A stretch of 64,000 bases of DNA, taken from positions 23,501-87,500 of the forward strand of contig CAUYUJ010015300.1 in the NCBI GenBank assembly GCA_963575745.1, read 5' to 3'. The stretch is from Prorocentrum cordatum (lineage: Eukaryota > Sar > Dinophyceae > Prorocentrales > Prorocentraceae). The notes under the pieces are model-generated. The model did not search any database. It was not told the DNA's origin and saw only the letters and a program-made list of their open reading frames with translations. The position numbers and the translations under genes are program-made. Positions within the stretch are counted from its first letter, which is position 1. Each line of letters starts with the position of its first letter. Positions 1 to 12,072 of the stretch are shown here, piece by piece.

Positions 1-55
1 AATTGTAGAAGTATTAGCAGCAGGAGTAGTAGGAGTAGTAGGAGTAGTCAAGCTA
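1..55 (+). repeat. GTA/GGAGTA microsatellite at the window edge
   Basis: Repeated GTAGTAGGAGTAG units run in from the window edge, so the true length is unknown. No gene is visible. Confidence 0.8.
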
Positions 56-900
56 GCCAGCTCGAGCGAGTCAAGCATGGCATGCCCAGCCCCACCCGCC
101 CTCCCACAACATAAGAAGCAAAGCTGGCACAACTGGGGGCCGAAGTCACACCGGCCAGCCGGTTTGGTACAGCTGATGCGGCCGCGATGGCGGTTGCCGA
201 CGGGAACTGGCGAGCGCGTGTTGAATGCCGCGCACGCATTGCCAGACGAGTCGAGAATGGCCCGGTACACCGCAGGAAGCCAGAGGTGGCCGTGTCGAGA
301 ACGGCCCGGTAAGCCGGGTCCCATTCCTGCCATGCATTTTGCGACGTGGACGACAGGACGTCCATGCGACGGTGCCAATGACGGCGACGACTCTAGAAGG
401 ATTTGAGCATGCGCTCGCGGCGACGCGCGCGCATGTCGCCCGCGTGGAATTTTTTGCACAGGATTCGCGGCCTGGGTGCATGACAGAGCATCGCGAGTGC
501 ACCGCGCGATAACGTGAAATCGCTGGATTTGACAGAATTCTTAAGATTCCTATGGTTTTCCTATGATTTCAGCAAGAGAGCCCGGGCAGGAAATGTGTAG
601 AATTTTTGTGAAAAAACATTGGGTGTTTGATGTTTTTATGTTGAAATGCTTGCAAACACACGGTGTTCGGTAGGATTCTGACATGAACGCGCGCGTGTGC
701 TCTTTGTGGTTTTTTTTGCAATGGATTATCGCCGTGGACGACAGGACGTCCATGTCGAGAGGATAAAATAAGACAAATGTTGATTTCGTATTGTTTTTTA
801 CAGGTTAGGATGGGACCACCCGGATGGGGCCCCTATCTGCCGGCCTGAGGGGGGAGTAGGAGTATATTCTAATAAGGAATAAGGATAAAAGTAGTAATAG
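56..900. other. Anonymous GC-rich then AT-rich DNA, no gene seen
   Basis: Short open frames on both strands overlap one another and show no recognisable motif. A 22-bp sequence is repeated exactly at 345-366 and 733-754; it contains the inverted arms TGGACG and CGTCCA around a six-base loop. Two partial copies of a GTCGAGAA-GGCCCGGTA sequence lie near 250-320. Confidence 0.6.
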
Positions 901-1510
901 GACGATAGTTGTTCGCATTCGAACTATATAGTAGTATAATAAATACTTAAACGAGTAATAGTAGCAGTCGTAAAAGTAGTAGTAGTGGTAGTAGCAGTAA
1001 TAAGAACAATGTTACTATTAGTAAAAAGTGGAATAATATTAATAGTAGTAGTAGAAGTAGTATCAGTGTCATGACTGTTAGTGTTATTTATGTTTGCCGT
1101 GTTGACCGTACTCTTACTACCCGTATAAGTCGTATGCTTGTTTTTCGGTTTGCTATTCTGCGGCATCTTATGTTCACTCAGAATGCTACCGTCCTTCCCC
1201 TTCGAAGTAATATTGTTATTCGTATTGATAGTCTTGATGTTGTTGGTATCGGTCTTATGGCTACTTAATGGTATCAGTGGCATTCGTAGTAGCATGCTTC
1301 TACACTTCTTCTTAACAGTAGCATGATTATTATGATTGTTCGCAATGTTTAGCGTTCGTACTATTCGTCTTGATAGTATTGGTGTCACTATTACGCTGCT
1401 AAGTATTAGTATGCACATCCTTATTCATGGTACTCTGATTATTCCTCGTTTTATGGTGTTTCGTTCCATTCATATTGTTAGCATGGTTGCTTGTTGTACA
1501 CTTAATATTA
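901..1510. other. AT-rich stretch with degenerate AGT/TAG trinucleotides
   Basis: This stretch is much more AT-rich than its surroundings, with scattered AGTAGTAG runs on the + strand. Open frames on both strands translate to Thr/Asn/Ile-rich peptides, as expected from degenerate trinucleotide DNA. No gene is supported. Confidence 0.6.
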
Positions 1511-1916
1511 TAAATTCCTCCTCATCATCCTCCTTCTCCTCCTCCACATTTCCATCTCTGGCGGCGGCGGAACGCGGCCCAGGCGCTCTTTGACTTCGTG
1601 CTGGCGCAGCCCCCCAATTCTTCGCACCGGCCCCCCAGGATCGGAGCAACCGCTGCCTTGCAACCCGGACGAGGGCCCGGCGGCCGAACAGCGACCGCTT
1701 CCATGGGGGTGCGCCGGCCGGGACCTATACACTAGACATACAGCGGACCAGGACGTGCACCGAGAGCAAGATGTAGGCGGCCTCGAGCGTCAGTCCCCTG
1801 CGCCCAACGCCGCCCGCAGCGCAGCGCTGCCACGCCGCTAGCTCCGCTAGTTTTGGCGCTCGTTGCCTGGCCGCGAAGCGCGCCTGCGCGACGCGCGCGC
1901 GCAGCAGCAAGGCGGG
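1511..1916. other. GC-rich DNA, no gene recognised
   Basis: The composition switches abruptly to GC-rich at about 1555. Overlapping short frames exist on both strands with no recognisable motif. The stretch ends against the (CTC)n tract. Confidence 0.5.
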
Positions 1917-2762
1917 GGCGGCGCCTCCTCCTCCTCCTCCTCCTCCTCCTCCTCCTCCTCCTCCTCCTCCTCCTCCTCCTCGTCCACGTCCTCCTCCACC
2001 TCCTCCTCCTGCTCCTCCTCTTCTTCGTCCTCGTTTTCATCTTCGTCCTCCTCTTCTTCCTCCTCCTCCAACTCCTGCACCTCCACCTCCACCTCCTCCT
2101 CCTCCTCTTCCTCATCGTCCTCCTTCTCCTCCGCCTCCGCCTCCGCCTCCGCCTCCTCATCCTCCTCCCCTCATCAACATGCTCCTCCTCCTCTTCCTCC
2201 TCCTCCTCCTCCTCCCCTTCCTCCTCCACCTCTTCCCTCTTCCTCCTCCTCCTCCTCCCCTCCTCCTCCTCCTCCCCCCTCCTCCTCCTGCTCCTCCTCT
2301 CCTCATCCGCCTCCTCCTCCTCCTTCTCCTCCTCCTCTTCCTCTTCCTCTCCTCCTCCTCCTCCTCCTCCTCCTCCCCTCCTCCTCCTCCTTGATGCCTC
2401 TGATGCCTCTGATGCCTCTTCCCACCCCACCTCCTCCTTTTCCTCATCCTCCTCCTCCTCCTCCTCCTCCTCCTCCTCCTCCTCCTTCCTCCTCCTCCTC
2501 CTCCTCCTCCTCCTATTCTGACTCCTCCCTTCCTCCTTGTTCTTCTTCTTCTTCTTCTCTCTCCTCCTCCTCCTCCTCCTCCTCCTCCTCCTCCTCCCTC
2601 TCCTCCGCCTCCTCCTCCTCCTTCTCATCCTCCTCCTCCTCCTCCTCCTCCTCCTCCTCCTCCTCCTGCTCCTCCTTCTCCTCCTTCTTATCTTCATAGT
2701 CATCCGCCCCTCCTCCCTCCCTCCCTCCCTCCATCCATCCATCCATCCCTCCTTCCCTCCTT
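1917..2762 (+). repeat. (CTC)n / (TCC)n polypyrimidine tract
   Basis: About 840 bases are almost purely pyrimidine on the + strand, made of CTC/TCC/TTC triplets. TGATGCCTC is repeated three times near 2391-2418, and CCCT/CATC runs close the tract (2710-2765). All six frames stay open over long distances because the period is three, giving false Leu-, Ser/Pro-, Glu- and Arg-rich ORFs. Such mirror-symmetric polypurine/polypyrimidine DNA can adopt triplex (H-DNA) structure; that is inference. Confidence 0.95.
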
Positions 2763-5700
2763 CCCTCGCCGAAGGCCTGGGCTGCCCATCGGCGATTCGG
2801 CCAGGTTGTCCGAGCCCGCTTGCTGCAGCTGGCGCCTTGCCACTCGCCGTTGGCATCGTCGTCGCTGCGTGCCGTCGATGTCTTCGCTACGAAGCGTTTC
2901 TGATGCAGTGCGAGGCTGGAAGGTGTTTTGTCGCCAAACCGACCGACGCACAACTGGCCCCACGACTTGGCCTCACGACTTGAGCCAAAACACCGCCGGA
3001 CAGACAAGGAACATCACACGAAGCGCCGCCAAAAGCTCAGACGCCCTGGGCCTGCCTGCCAGAGGCCTGCCACAGCTTCAAGAAATGCGTACGGAAGAAC
3101 TGTGTTTCCCGTGTGGCCCCAGCAGGGGACATGGACTGGGGAAGGCCGGAGGGTCTCAACACGGTGACGCTGCCGCAGGACATGGCGGGGCTGGAACGGT
3201 GAGGACCGCATCGAAAGTCAACGACCAAACAAACAGGGGGAGCGCTAAAAAGGGCGAATAAACCACACAAGAACTCGCCCACCAGGCCGTAGGAGGAAGT
3301 CCCTGCGGAACGCGATCCGTGGGAGGGACAAGTCGGGCCCCAGGAGGCACAAATCAGGCCCCAGGAGGCCCCACAAGAAGCCCCGAGAGGCTCCAAGGCA
3401 TCTCCAAAACCGCCTCTAACACAGGCTTCAGAAAGGCCTTCCAAGAGATCCCCGCAGGCATCCAAGAGGCCACTGACTTACAACCTAGACAGGGTGGGCG
3501 GGGAGGAGACGATAAGGAGCATGAGCAGCAAGGAGGTTTTCAAGTTCTGGAGGGAGGCCCCAAGTCAGATAGAGATACTGGTTCGTCGTCTTGGTCATCA
3601 TCAATAATTGGCAGCTGGACGGCGTGGCATTATTGAAGCACTGCTTTCCAGGAGCTTCATTCCATTTCATTCCTCGTCTCACTCCGTGCCTCTCTCCACT
3701 CGCACCGCTGCACCGCTCCGCTCGTGACCCGAACAATACACACGAATCAAATCACTCGCCATGCAACTCTGCGCCGACACGAGCGGCCAACTCCCTGGGA
3801 GCGGCCAGTGATGCGCCGCCGGCGTTCTCGACATTCTACCCTGTCCGCACAACGTGTAGAACTTGCGACACAAAGAACCGCACACCTGAAGAAATACCAG
3901 CGATTGCACTGAAAACTGCACCGTGCACCTAGTAACATCCCCTCCCCCATGCTTTTTGCGCCAGCAGCTGGGCAAAAGGTGACTGCTCCGGCGGAATGGC
4001 AACAGGGGACACGCTGCATGCAAATGAAAGCCGCAATGCACGGAGGAAGAGGAGGAGCCCCGGCGCGACGGCGGAGAGGAAGCCGGGCCACTCAGAGCTG
4101 CCGACTGCGGCGGGAGAGCGCCGAGGTGGGGGGCCAGCGCCGGCAGGCGGCACTGAGCTGCACTGAGCTGCACTGAGCTGAAGCTGGGGGGAGGCAGCAC
4201 GGGCTGCGACCCCTTCCCCCATGCATGCAGAGATGAGCAGACCACCAATGGCATGGCGGGGGGCGGTCGAGAAGCATCGCTTCGATTGTGCGCTCGGCCG
4301 AGGGGGTCGGCTTTGCGTTCGGGGAGCGCGGAGCACCGCGACGCCATGCACGTTCGAGACAGAGGTTGGGAAACCTGTCCTTGATGATATTCAAAAGCTA
4401 CCCCTGCAAAAGATTCTTGAAATTCCCCAATCAGTGCTTGCACTGAAGGGGTCCTAGCGGAAATTGCAAGATTTGGCGAAAATTTCCCGCCGACTTTGGT
4501 AGCCGGCTGGGTTCCCGGGTTCCCGATTCCAGGTTCCCGGGTTCCTCGTTATTGGTTCCGGCCCGATTTCGGTGGGTTCTGGGTTCCTGGGTTCCCAGTC
4601 GATCTCCTTCATCGAAAACCATCCACTGATTGGAGTTATTCTCTGGTGTAATGCTGAATGGGACGTTCAGAGGTCCGCTGCACTGTAGCGAGAAGTCTCG
4701 AGACCAGGGCGAAAAGGCCTGGCCTTCTCCGAGATCGTGCAGGTGAATATTGCAATTCCATACACTCTCACCACTCAGCAACATGATGCAACCCAAGAGT
4801 TCAAGACCACTGGACGTCCACGCGTCACATTTGGACATCCAATGGCCTCAGGACGGGCTGAACAGCCAAGGATGCAAGGGCGTCCATTTGAAAGCACCAC
4901 GTCCAAAAGCTTGTGCGTCTTGATGTATGGACTCGGCTACCCGCCCGAGAAAGAGGGCCGTCTCACCGCACGCAAGGTCACAGTCACCACTCCCAAAGCA
5001 AAACAAACAAGCGGCCGCGGAGGAGGGATTGCCTGCGCCTCCTTCTGGTCTTTGGGTCTGCGCCAGGCCTCTCGTCTGTGCCAGAACCCACCCCCCGAAG
5101 GACGAGGGGGCAGAGAAGGGTGAGAGGGCCAGCGGGGACGAGGGAGCCAGAACGAAAGAGACAGAAGACGGGGGGGACAAGGGCGCAATGTGGACAGTGT
5201 GGCGATTTTGATGTCGTCGTCGTCGCCGAGCGTGGACATGGACAAGTTGCGCAGTGATCTCCTGTAGGTGGCAAGCCTCTGTTTCCACGGCCAGATCGAG
5301 CAGAGATAGATTCAGCCGTTTCCCTTCACCCAAGATGTCAAATGTGTCCCCTCTTGGGTGGAGCACAGCATCGTGAGAAAGCAAGAGTCCACGAGACGGA
5401 AAGCGAAGCTAGGAAATCTGACACAATGTCTCTAGAACTATTCGTCCGGGTCAAAGCTGATAATGATGGTCCAGTCCTCCGTGAACCACTGGATCCGATA
5501 CAACTGCGATGTCGGCGGTGGCTCTTTCACGTCACCGTCGACTATGCAATGGATAATGTGCACAGCAACTGGGTTGCAGGTGGCGTGCTAGCTTTCCAGG
5601 TATGCAGTGCGCCAGGTATCCCGAGACCTGAATGCGTCACCTGCCACGTCCCAGCCCCAAGAGCCACTGAAGGTTGAATCTAGAAGGACCCAGGGCATAC

Positions 5701-6109
5701 AGATATCTAGCTTACTCCCAGAGTGGGGCAGGCAGCTACGCTGCAGGGCTGAAGGCGGGTGCCCGAGGGCCACGATGCAACGGCGTCGAGGAAGCGGCGA
5801 CCCAGGTGCTGTGCAGAGGAGAGGGAGAAACGGGAGCAAGAGGATCCAGAGGAGCCGCAAGAAGGAGGAGCAGGCGAACCTGCGGCTTCGACACGACATC
5901 GGCAGCAAAGGGGACAGGTGAGCAGAAGTGCAGCATTGGGCAGGCGGAGCCTCATAGACTCGGTCGAGAATACTGCCTGGCGCCCCGTGCCTGTCTCTGC
6001 CCTCGTGCAGATGACGACCCGCTCACGCGCCGACGCGCCCCTCAGCACATTGCAGGTTGCGTCCACTAGTGAAAACGCGCGCTCTTATAATCACTCACCC
6101 CAACTCTCT
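2763..6109. other. Anonymous DNA, no gene supported; short tandem repeats
   Basis: Mixed-composition DNA with many short overlapping frames and no recognisable protein motif. Visible structure: a candidate spliced-leader relic at 2979-3000 (listed separately); CACTGAGCTG three times in a row at 4151-4180; GGTTCCCG-type units between about 4505 and 4590. A frame at 5342-5677 (+) is open but unrecognised. Confidence 0.5.
2979..3000 (-). other. Candidate degraded spliced-leader relic
   Basis: Read on the - strand (3000 to 2979) the segment begins TCCG and ends TTTTGGCTCAAG. These match the first four and last twelve bases of the 22-nt dinoflagellate spliced leader at the right spacing, and one of the six intervening bases also agrees (17 of 22). 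No recognisable gene follows on the - strand, so this may be a relic of a lost retrocopy or chance. Confidence 0.35.
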
Positions 6110-6141
6110 GTCTCTGTCTCTCTCTCTCTCTCTCTCTCTCG

Positions 6142-6173
<32 letters not shown>

Positions 6174-6174
6174 T
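6110..6174 (+). repeat. (CT)n microsatellite
   Basis: A nearly pure CT dinucleotide run with a few interruptions, about 65 bases. Confidence 0.95.
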
Positions 6175-9100
6175 TCTGCACGTATGTTTACATCACCATC
6201 TCGTCGCTAATGTCCTTCCCCCTCCCAGCCCATATCACTAGCGGCTGCACTCGTGACCCCTTGCTCGCCTGGGCACCTCCGCCGCGATAGCGAGGGGCAC
6301 AGGGCATCACATGAACGCAACGGACGGTCGCAAAGTGCAGGCATCCGAACTGATAATTTATCGGAGCCTATGGAGTCCTCTCGAGGCCGCTCTGCTCTCG
6401 GGGCCGCTCTTGAGTTCCAGGGAGGTTGAAGACAGACCCCTGAGACAAGGCCACGGCCCGAGATGCCCCAGAAGAGCCGTGGGCCTGCAAAAAGCCTTAT
6501 GAAGTGTATGAGAGCCCCATCTGCGCCCGAGGCTATGGCCACACATGATAGGGGAAGATCGGATACAGGGAGAGGGAAGAAAGCCAGAAGCCAAAAGGCA
6601 AGAGAATAATAACGAGGCAGGAGGAGGCAGGAGGAGGAGGCATGAGGAGGCATGCAGAAGTTCCGAAGTTCCACGAGCAGGACAAGGAGCAGGAGGAAGC
6701 GAGGAGGAGCCTGCTTGGTTACTCTGGGCCCTTTCGGGCTCGTCTTCTCAGTCTATTGTTCTGCGCCCCTCCAGCTGCCGCCGCTCTAGCTTGCAGCTTG
6801 CGCGGAGGCCACGTCGCCCAAGCCGGACTCGCTCAACCTGCTTGTCGCCGCACGGGCGCTACGCTTCAAGCACACCCCCGCCCGAGCAACGACGAGGCGA
6901 GGAAGACGGGCGAGCCTGGAGCCTGCCGCGCGCGCGCGCGAGGGGGCGGGGGAAAGGTGAGTATCGTACGACCGATCCCCATCCCCAGCGGCGTGGCCTG
7001 GGCCCCACTGGCCGATTTACCCCCCTAGATAGGGGATATAGACCGTTCCCTTGGGGTTTCAAGGGATGTATCCCTCAGTGGGGTGGTAATTTGGTAATTC
7101 GGTGGGGGTCTCGAAGGGGCTGCGGATGGGGATGGGGGTCGGTTAAGCGATACTGAAGGGGGGAGCGGGAGAACGAGGGACAGAGCGGGCACTCGCGAGC
7201 TGCTCCCCCCCCCCCCGGCCCGGTGCCTGCTCCGCGAGGGCCTCGCCCGACGAGGCGGCGCCCCTGCCGCTCCGCCGCGGACGCGAGGGGGAGGCGGGGA
7301 GAGCGGCGGCGGGGCAGCGGGGGGACCTGCGCGGCCGCGCCTCTCCCTACTGGAAAGGTTTTGTCCCGCGTACGATGGCCACCGACCGCTTGCAAAGCAG
7401 GTGCGACCACGGCGCTGTGCTGGTATCCCAGTGGCCCAGTCAGCCAAATACATGAACCGCGCGCGGCAGCGGCAGGCGCTCGGCGCACCACCACGCCCAC
7501 CGTGCCAGGCCAGGGGCCATCCTGGGCCCCGGCACGGTGCGTGCGCCCCGCTGTGGGCCGAGGCCGGGAGGGTCACGCCATCCTGGGGTCCCAGGTGGCC
7601 CTGGCCAGGCAGGGTGGTGGCGCATGGATGCCTGTGGCTCTGGATCCTGCCCGAGGTGACGAAGGAGTTCGTCCAACCATTGTCGATTGAACCCGCAGGG
7701 GACTGCAAGCGCGGCACTTCTTCTTGCGCAGAAGATGCGAGCGTGGAGCTGAACTGGCTCGGGCTGATTCAGACCACCGCCAAAGATCTGCCCCTGGCCA
7801 GCCGCACACTCGCGGCATTCCGCACTCGCCTTTCCAACACGCGACCACTAGGAGCACGTGACCTCCAGGAAACCGATCATCCGCTCTGTGTCACTCCCAC
7901 GGGCCGGCCGTAATCGGTTTTCTGCCACAGGGCCCCTAGGACCATCATGCACCACTGGGACTCGCCCCCTGCTGATCACTTCGCATGGAAAAACCACATG
8001 CCGTCATCACGAAAGCGAATGGGGAGAATACTCGTACGGGGTGCAGTCTGAACAGGTGGCGCAGCACACAAACAGCTAAAGTCATCTTGCTGGCCCCGCA
8101 CGCCAGTGGCATTCCGCATCGGGATCACATGGATCCCCAACTACCCACGGGGTTAGCCGCAAGGAGCACCGGCAGGAATACTTTACCACATCTTACAGAC
8201 AATTCGGTTGGGAAATACGCTCGGCATGTTAGAATGAGCAGTGTGGCAAGCAAGTTCCGCATGGCGTCGTACACCTAGAGCAGGTACTGCACTTCTGATC
8301 AACAGCACCTCCTCAGTGATGGCTCGAAACAGATGGGCGGCACTTGGATGTATTATGATTTTTTGGAAGTATGAGGTGTAAAAGATGGACTAGGAAGCGC
8401 CACAACATGGTCGGCAATAGGCCATATTCAGCACCATGGGCCGCGGTTGCCACCGCACGAACTGCCAGAGCATCAGCGTGACTGACTGAAATAACGTGAC
8501 TGAAAGATATGCACATGCATGCGCAGCTGCGGATTGCCAGGCCGAGTGCGCCCTTGACGAGCGCACCGTCGCTCTCCCTCTGGGACTGGCCATTTCTCTC
8601 CCCATAGCGCCTCGTCAGCCTGGCACAAACGCCGCCCAAGACCGCCAGAGACATCTCTCATGCCACGAGCGCGAGGTCAATTCGCGAAATGCGCTGCAGT
8701 GGGGCAAGGGCAGGTTCTGGATAAATGAAACACTGGCGAACAAGCTTTGTGGCATCAATCCTCTCTTTCTCGCCCCCCTTCTTCGGAAGGAAGCAAAAAT
8801 GCAGTCGGGCAGACCAGCCCTGGGGCAGTGGAATTTCATACCTCAGTTATCCACGATGCTTCCCGTCGTGCAACCATGGCCGACATTGAAAATGCAGCTC
8901 ATGGAAGGCGCTACATACGCGCACAAAGAAGTGCACGGGTTGCTCGGGAAGCGGTACGGCATGGTTTAGTAAGCACAACGTACACATGCTTGTGTTGGTC
9001 CTTCTGGGTACTATGGAAGGGCAGTGTGCATGCGCGCAGCACTGACAGAGGGTGCGCGCGTGCGCGACGCGAGTCCACGAGTTCTGCTTTGCGCAGCGTA

Positions 9101-9950
9101 CCTGACATTCAGGGCACACGCGCCCACACCTTCGACAGCGCGCACATGCACTCACCAAGGCGCGCGCGCGAAGAGTGCCCCTCTGAACCACCCCGGCTGG
9201 ACCTCCCGCACCGCCTGCCGTCGTGCTACATGCCTACAGCGGGCCCCGCCGCACCGTTCTTTCGACGGCAAACGCCCGCGCGAGTCCTCTCGCTCCAGGG
9301 CCTCGGGCGGCTCGATGAGCTCCGAAAGTCTTGCGACGCCCGGGGACTCCACCGCCGTGGGAGTCAGCAGCACGCCGTTCGAGAAAATGGTGGCGGAGCT
9401 GAACGTGCTGCTCCGGGCCAGGACCTGCGCGGGCGAGGAGGGGCGGACGGGTGAGGAGGAAGGTCCAGCGGAGGCGCCCCGCGAGGAGCGCCGAGGGTGG
9501 CCAGAGTGGGTGCACGTGCAGAGGGGCAAGCACCGGGCGGCACCCCGAGGCGAGGTGGAGGGTTCCCCTCCTTGGCCCGAGCATCGGTGAGCGGAAGCAC
9601 GTGGAGACGCCCAGCGAGACGCTTGGACTTACCACGGGGGAGTGTCCCCACAAAGGGCGGCGCTTGCATCTGGAGCCCAGCCCCAGTCGCTTCGATTCGC
9701 GTCGTCTGCGGTGCCCGGTGAGTCCGTGCGGAGGGGTCCACCCTCCTCGCACCTCCGTCCTTCCACCTTGTAGTTCAACGAAGTCCCTGGACGCGGGCAG
9801 GATGTCGGTGAGCAAGCTGCTCACCAGCAGAGCGGCACAGCGGGAGCAGTGGACAAGGAACAAGTCAGCTCGGTTCAACACTCGCTGGGGGATAGGAAAC
9901 CCCTCCGAGGAAAATAGCTGGCGACGGCCTTCTTGAGGCACAGGAGATCG
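6175..9950. other. Anonymous GC-rich DNA, no recognised gene
   Basis: Many overlapping frames are open on both strands because of high GC. The best isolated frame is 8496-8969 (+, 157 codons), whose product has no recognisable family. A short hydrophilic frame around 9300-9590 (+) is Ser/Gly/Glu-rich and also unrecognised. There is a C homopolymer near 7206-7217. I would not call a gene here. Confidence 0.45.
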
Positions 9951-10285
9951 ATTTGATAAGGAACCCAGCGTCTCGAAGCCGATGGATGGCACGGGTCGTG
10001 GTGACATCGCGGGCCGCCCACCCCGCCTCTGGGCAAGAGGCGGTTGTCTGTGCCTCTGCGGGGCAGCACTGCGCCAGGGCCTGTCCCTCGGGGGGGGAGG
10101 CTTTGGCCCAGTGCTCCCACCGCAGGAGGGGAGATGTCTTGCTACAGTGAGGGTATTGGATAAAGAACAGTTTGATGAGGAATCCAGCGTCTAGAAGCTG
10201 GTGGAGCTCCAATCGTGGATTGGCCATGGATAGCACCGCCGCGCTCATCAGATGAGGAATCCTCCAGGGTCTGAAGCCTCCTGGC
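9951..10285 (+). repeat. Imperfect dispersed short repeat
   Basis: GATAAGGAACCCAGCGTCT at about 9955 recurs as GATGAGGAATCCAGCGTCT at about 10174, and a weaker copy begins GATGAGGAATCC at about 10252. The spacing is irregular, so this is not a clean tandem array. Confidence 0.5.
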
Positions 10286-10616
10286 GCCACCACCGCATGC
10301 ACACTCCGAACGCGCGCGCTGCTGTCGGGCACCGTAGCCACTGCTTCGAGCGAGGCTGTCTGCCAAAGGAGATCCAGACGAGCGCGCCAAGGGCGCCCGA
10401 CGGAAAGCAACATGGCCTGCACAGGGCGTGGGACTAGGTGGCGAGGAATCAGGGCTGCGCCCCCAGGAGACGCTAGGCTCCTTCAGCCCCGAACCTTCAA
10501 GAAGCCGTGCTAGAAGCCTCAACTCCCTTCAACAGAACACCCTGCCTCCTCAGATGGTTGCCCCCCCTGTCGCCGCTTGCGCCGCCGACTTGGGCCTCGA
10601 GGTGGTAGTGGTGGTC

Positions 10617-10672
10617 GTGAAGAAGAAGAAGAAAGAAAAATAAGAAGAAGAATAAGAAGAAGAAGAAGAGCA
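10617..10672 (+). repeat. (GAA)n purine tract
   Basis: GAA/AAG/ATAAG repeats form a short polypurine run. A G homopolymer follows at about 10807-10822. Confidence 0.85.
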
Positions 10673-10829
10673 AGAACAATAATAATCACAATGCGAATAA
10701 AAAGAATAACCAGGTGAAGTAAGAGGAGGAACACTACCAAAAGGCAAGACGGGAGGACCGGAATGGCAAGCAGAGGGCGAGACGGGAGGAGCGGGAGAAG
10801 CAAAAGAGGGGGGGGGGGGGGGCAAACTT

Positions 10830-11675
10830 TGCCCTCGACTTTTGACGGTCGAGGGGAAAGGTTTTCGGACGTGTTTGGCCCTTGTCGGGCCTCCAGAAGC
10901 CTCTGGGAGCCTCCAGGGGCCTCTGGGGGCCTCTGGCGACTTTTGGGAACGACAGGGGACCTCCTAGGACATCTGGGGCGGCAGCACATTTTACCACAAG
11001 GGAGGGGGGAGGTAAGCAGCAAGAGAAGAAGACATCGCGGGATGAAATGCCGCCAATATTTTCCAGTATCGAGCGCGGACGCCGCCAGAGTGACTTCGAG
11101 CGCGTCGTGGGCCACTCTGGCCCTATGCGGCTGCTACGCGTTTTTTGACGCACTTTTGCACAGACTTTCAACCCAAACAAGCCGCCTCCATCCTTGAGGA
11201 GAGAGCCCGCCTTGCCCCCGCAACAGGGTAAGCGAATGCCTCGCCTCCTCCGGGCCATGAATGCCCCCATCGCACATAGCCCAACTCCCTGATCTTGGGA
11301 ATTCCCCAGCACAACTCACTGAACAAGGGGGGGGAACGGCATGCACGGGATCGCGCGGGCGGGAGCTCCAAGCCATCACTCCGCGAGAGGTGCTGCTCGC
11401 GGTCCGCCACTGGCTCTCTGCGCGGCCCAGGCCTGCCTGGCCGACACGGTGGCCTTCCTCTGCGGCAGGCTCGTATCGTGCCGACTTCTACGTTGGTTTC
11501 TGACAAGGCGGGGATCCTTCAACCTTGAAGGATCAGCCGATTGCGAAACGCCAGATCTTTCAACACCGACCGATTATGGGTCGCTGGCGGCGTTCAACGT
11601 TGAACACCGGCGGCGGGGTCGCCGCTGGACGACACGACGCGAACCTACCGCACATGGCAACTCAAGGCCTGGACG
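10830..11675. other. Anonymous DNA with a GGCCTCTGGG-rich patch
   Basis: The segment around 10885-10990 repeats GGGCCTCTGG-like words and resembles the 21.45-22.82 kb repeat family in style. No gene motif was found. Frames at 11341-11724 are open but unrecognised and adjoin the decayed LINE tail. Confidence 0.4.
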
Positions 11676-12072
11676 GTGGAGGGTCTGCAGCGTTCTCCAA
11701 CAGACCCTTCCCATGACGAGGTAGGCGCGGCCCTCCCTCGGGACTTTGCTCGACGACCTAGACTCAGCCATCCGCTTGGCTCACGTGCAACGCTGGGTGG
11801 CTCGGCCATGCCCCGCAGGCGCAGTTGCTCGCCGCTGCGCGGCATGGCCTCAACCTTTGTGTTGACACCCAGCGCCGACCTCTCTGGTGATCCGTCCCCT
11901 TAGTGCCACCACTGCGACGAGCACGAGGAGACCCAGGAGCCCACTGTCTGGCGTTGCCGACGCTGGGCGCCGCAGCGCATGGCCCCCGCCAGTATCCTCC
12001 ACGATAACGCCTGGCGCGCGCTGCTCCCGCATACGCGGCACTGCGGCCTTTCCGATGAAAACCCGCGGCGCT
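11676..12072 (+). pseudogene. Decayed LINE C-terminal zinc-binding fragment
   Basis: One frame reads a Cys-His cluster starting CHHCDEHEETQE at 11904, followed by VWRC and then, about 40 residues on, RHCGL. The arrangement C-x2-C ... ET-x2 ... W-x-C resembles the zinc-binding tail of dinoflagellate non-LTR retrotransposon ORFs. The frame is interrupted by TAG at 11901-11903 and ends soon after, so it cannot be functional. No reverse transcriptase core is visible nearby. It could also be a chance cysteine cluster in GC-rich DNA. Confidence 0.4.

Noticed and set aside
1732-2856. Arg/Glu-rich 374-codon frame on the - strand
   Set aside because: Direct translation of the polypyrimidine tract; several other frames are equally open.
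10332-10352. Spliced-leader relic at CCGTAGCCA
   Set aside because: Only nine bases match, a length expected by chance in 64 kb, and the rest of the leader is absent at the right spacing.
11767-11787. Spliced-leader relic at AGCCATCCGCTTGGCTCA
   Set aside because: Needs a three-base insertion in the middle and lies inside the decayed LINE frame, so chance is more likely.
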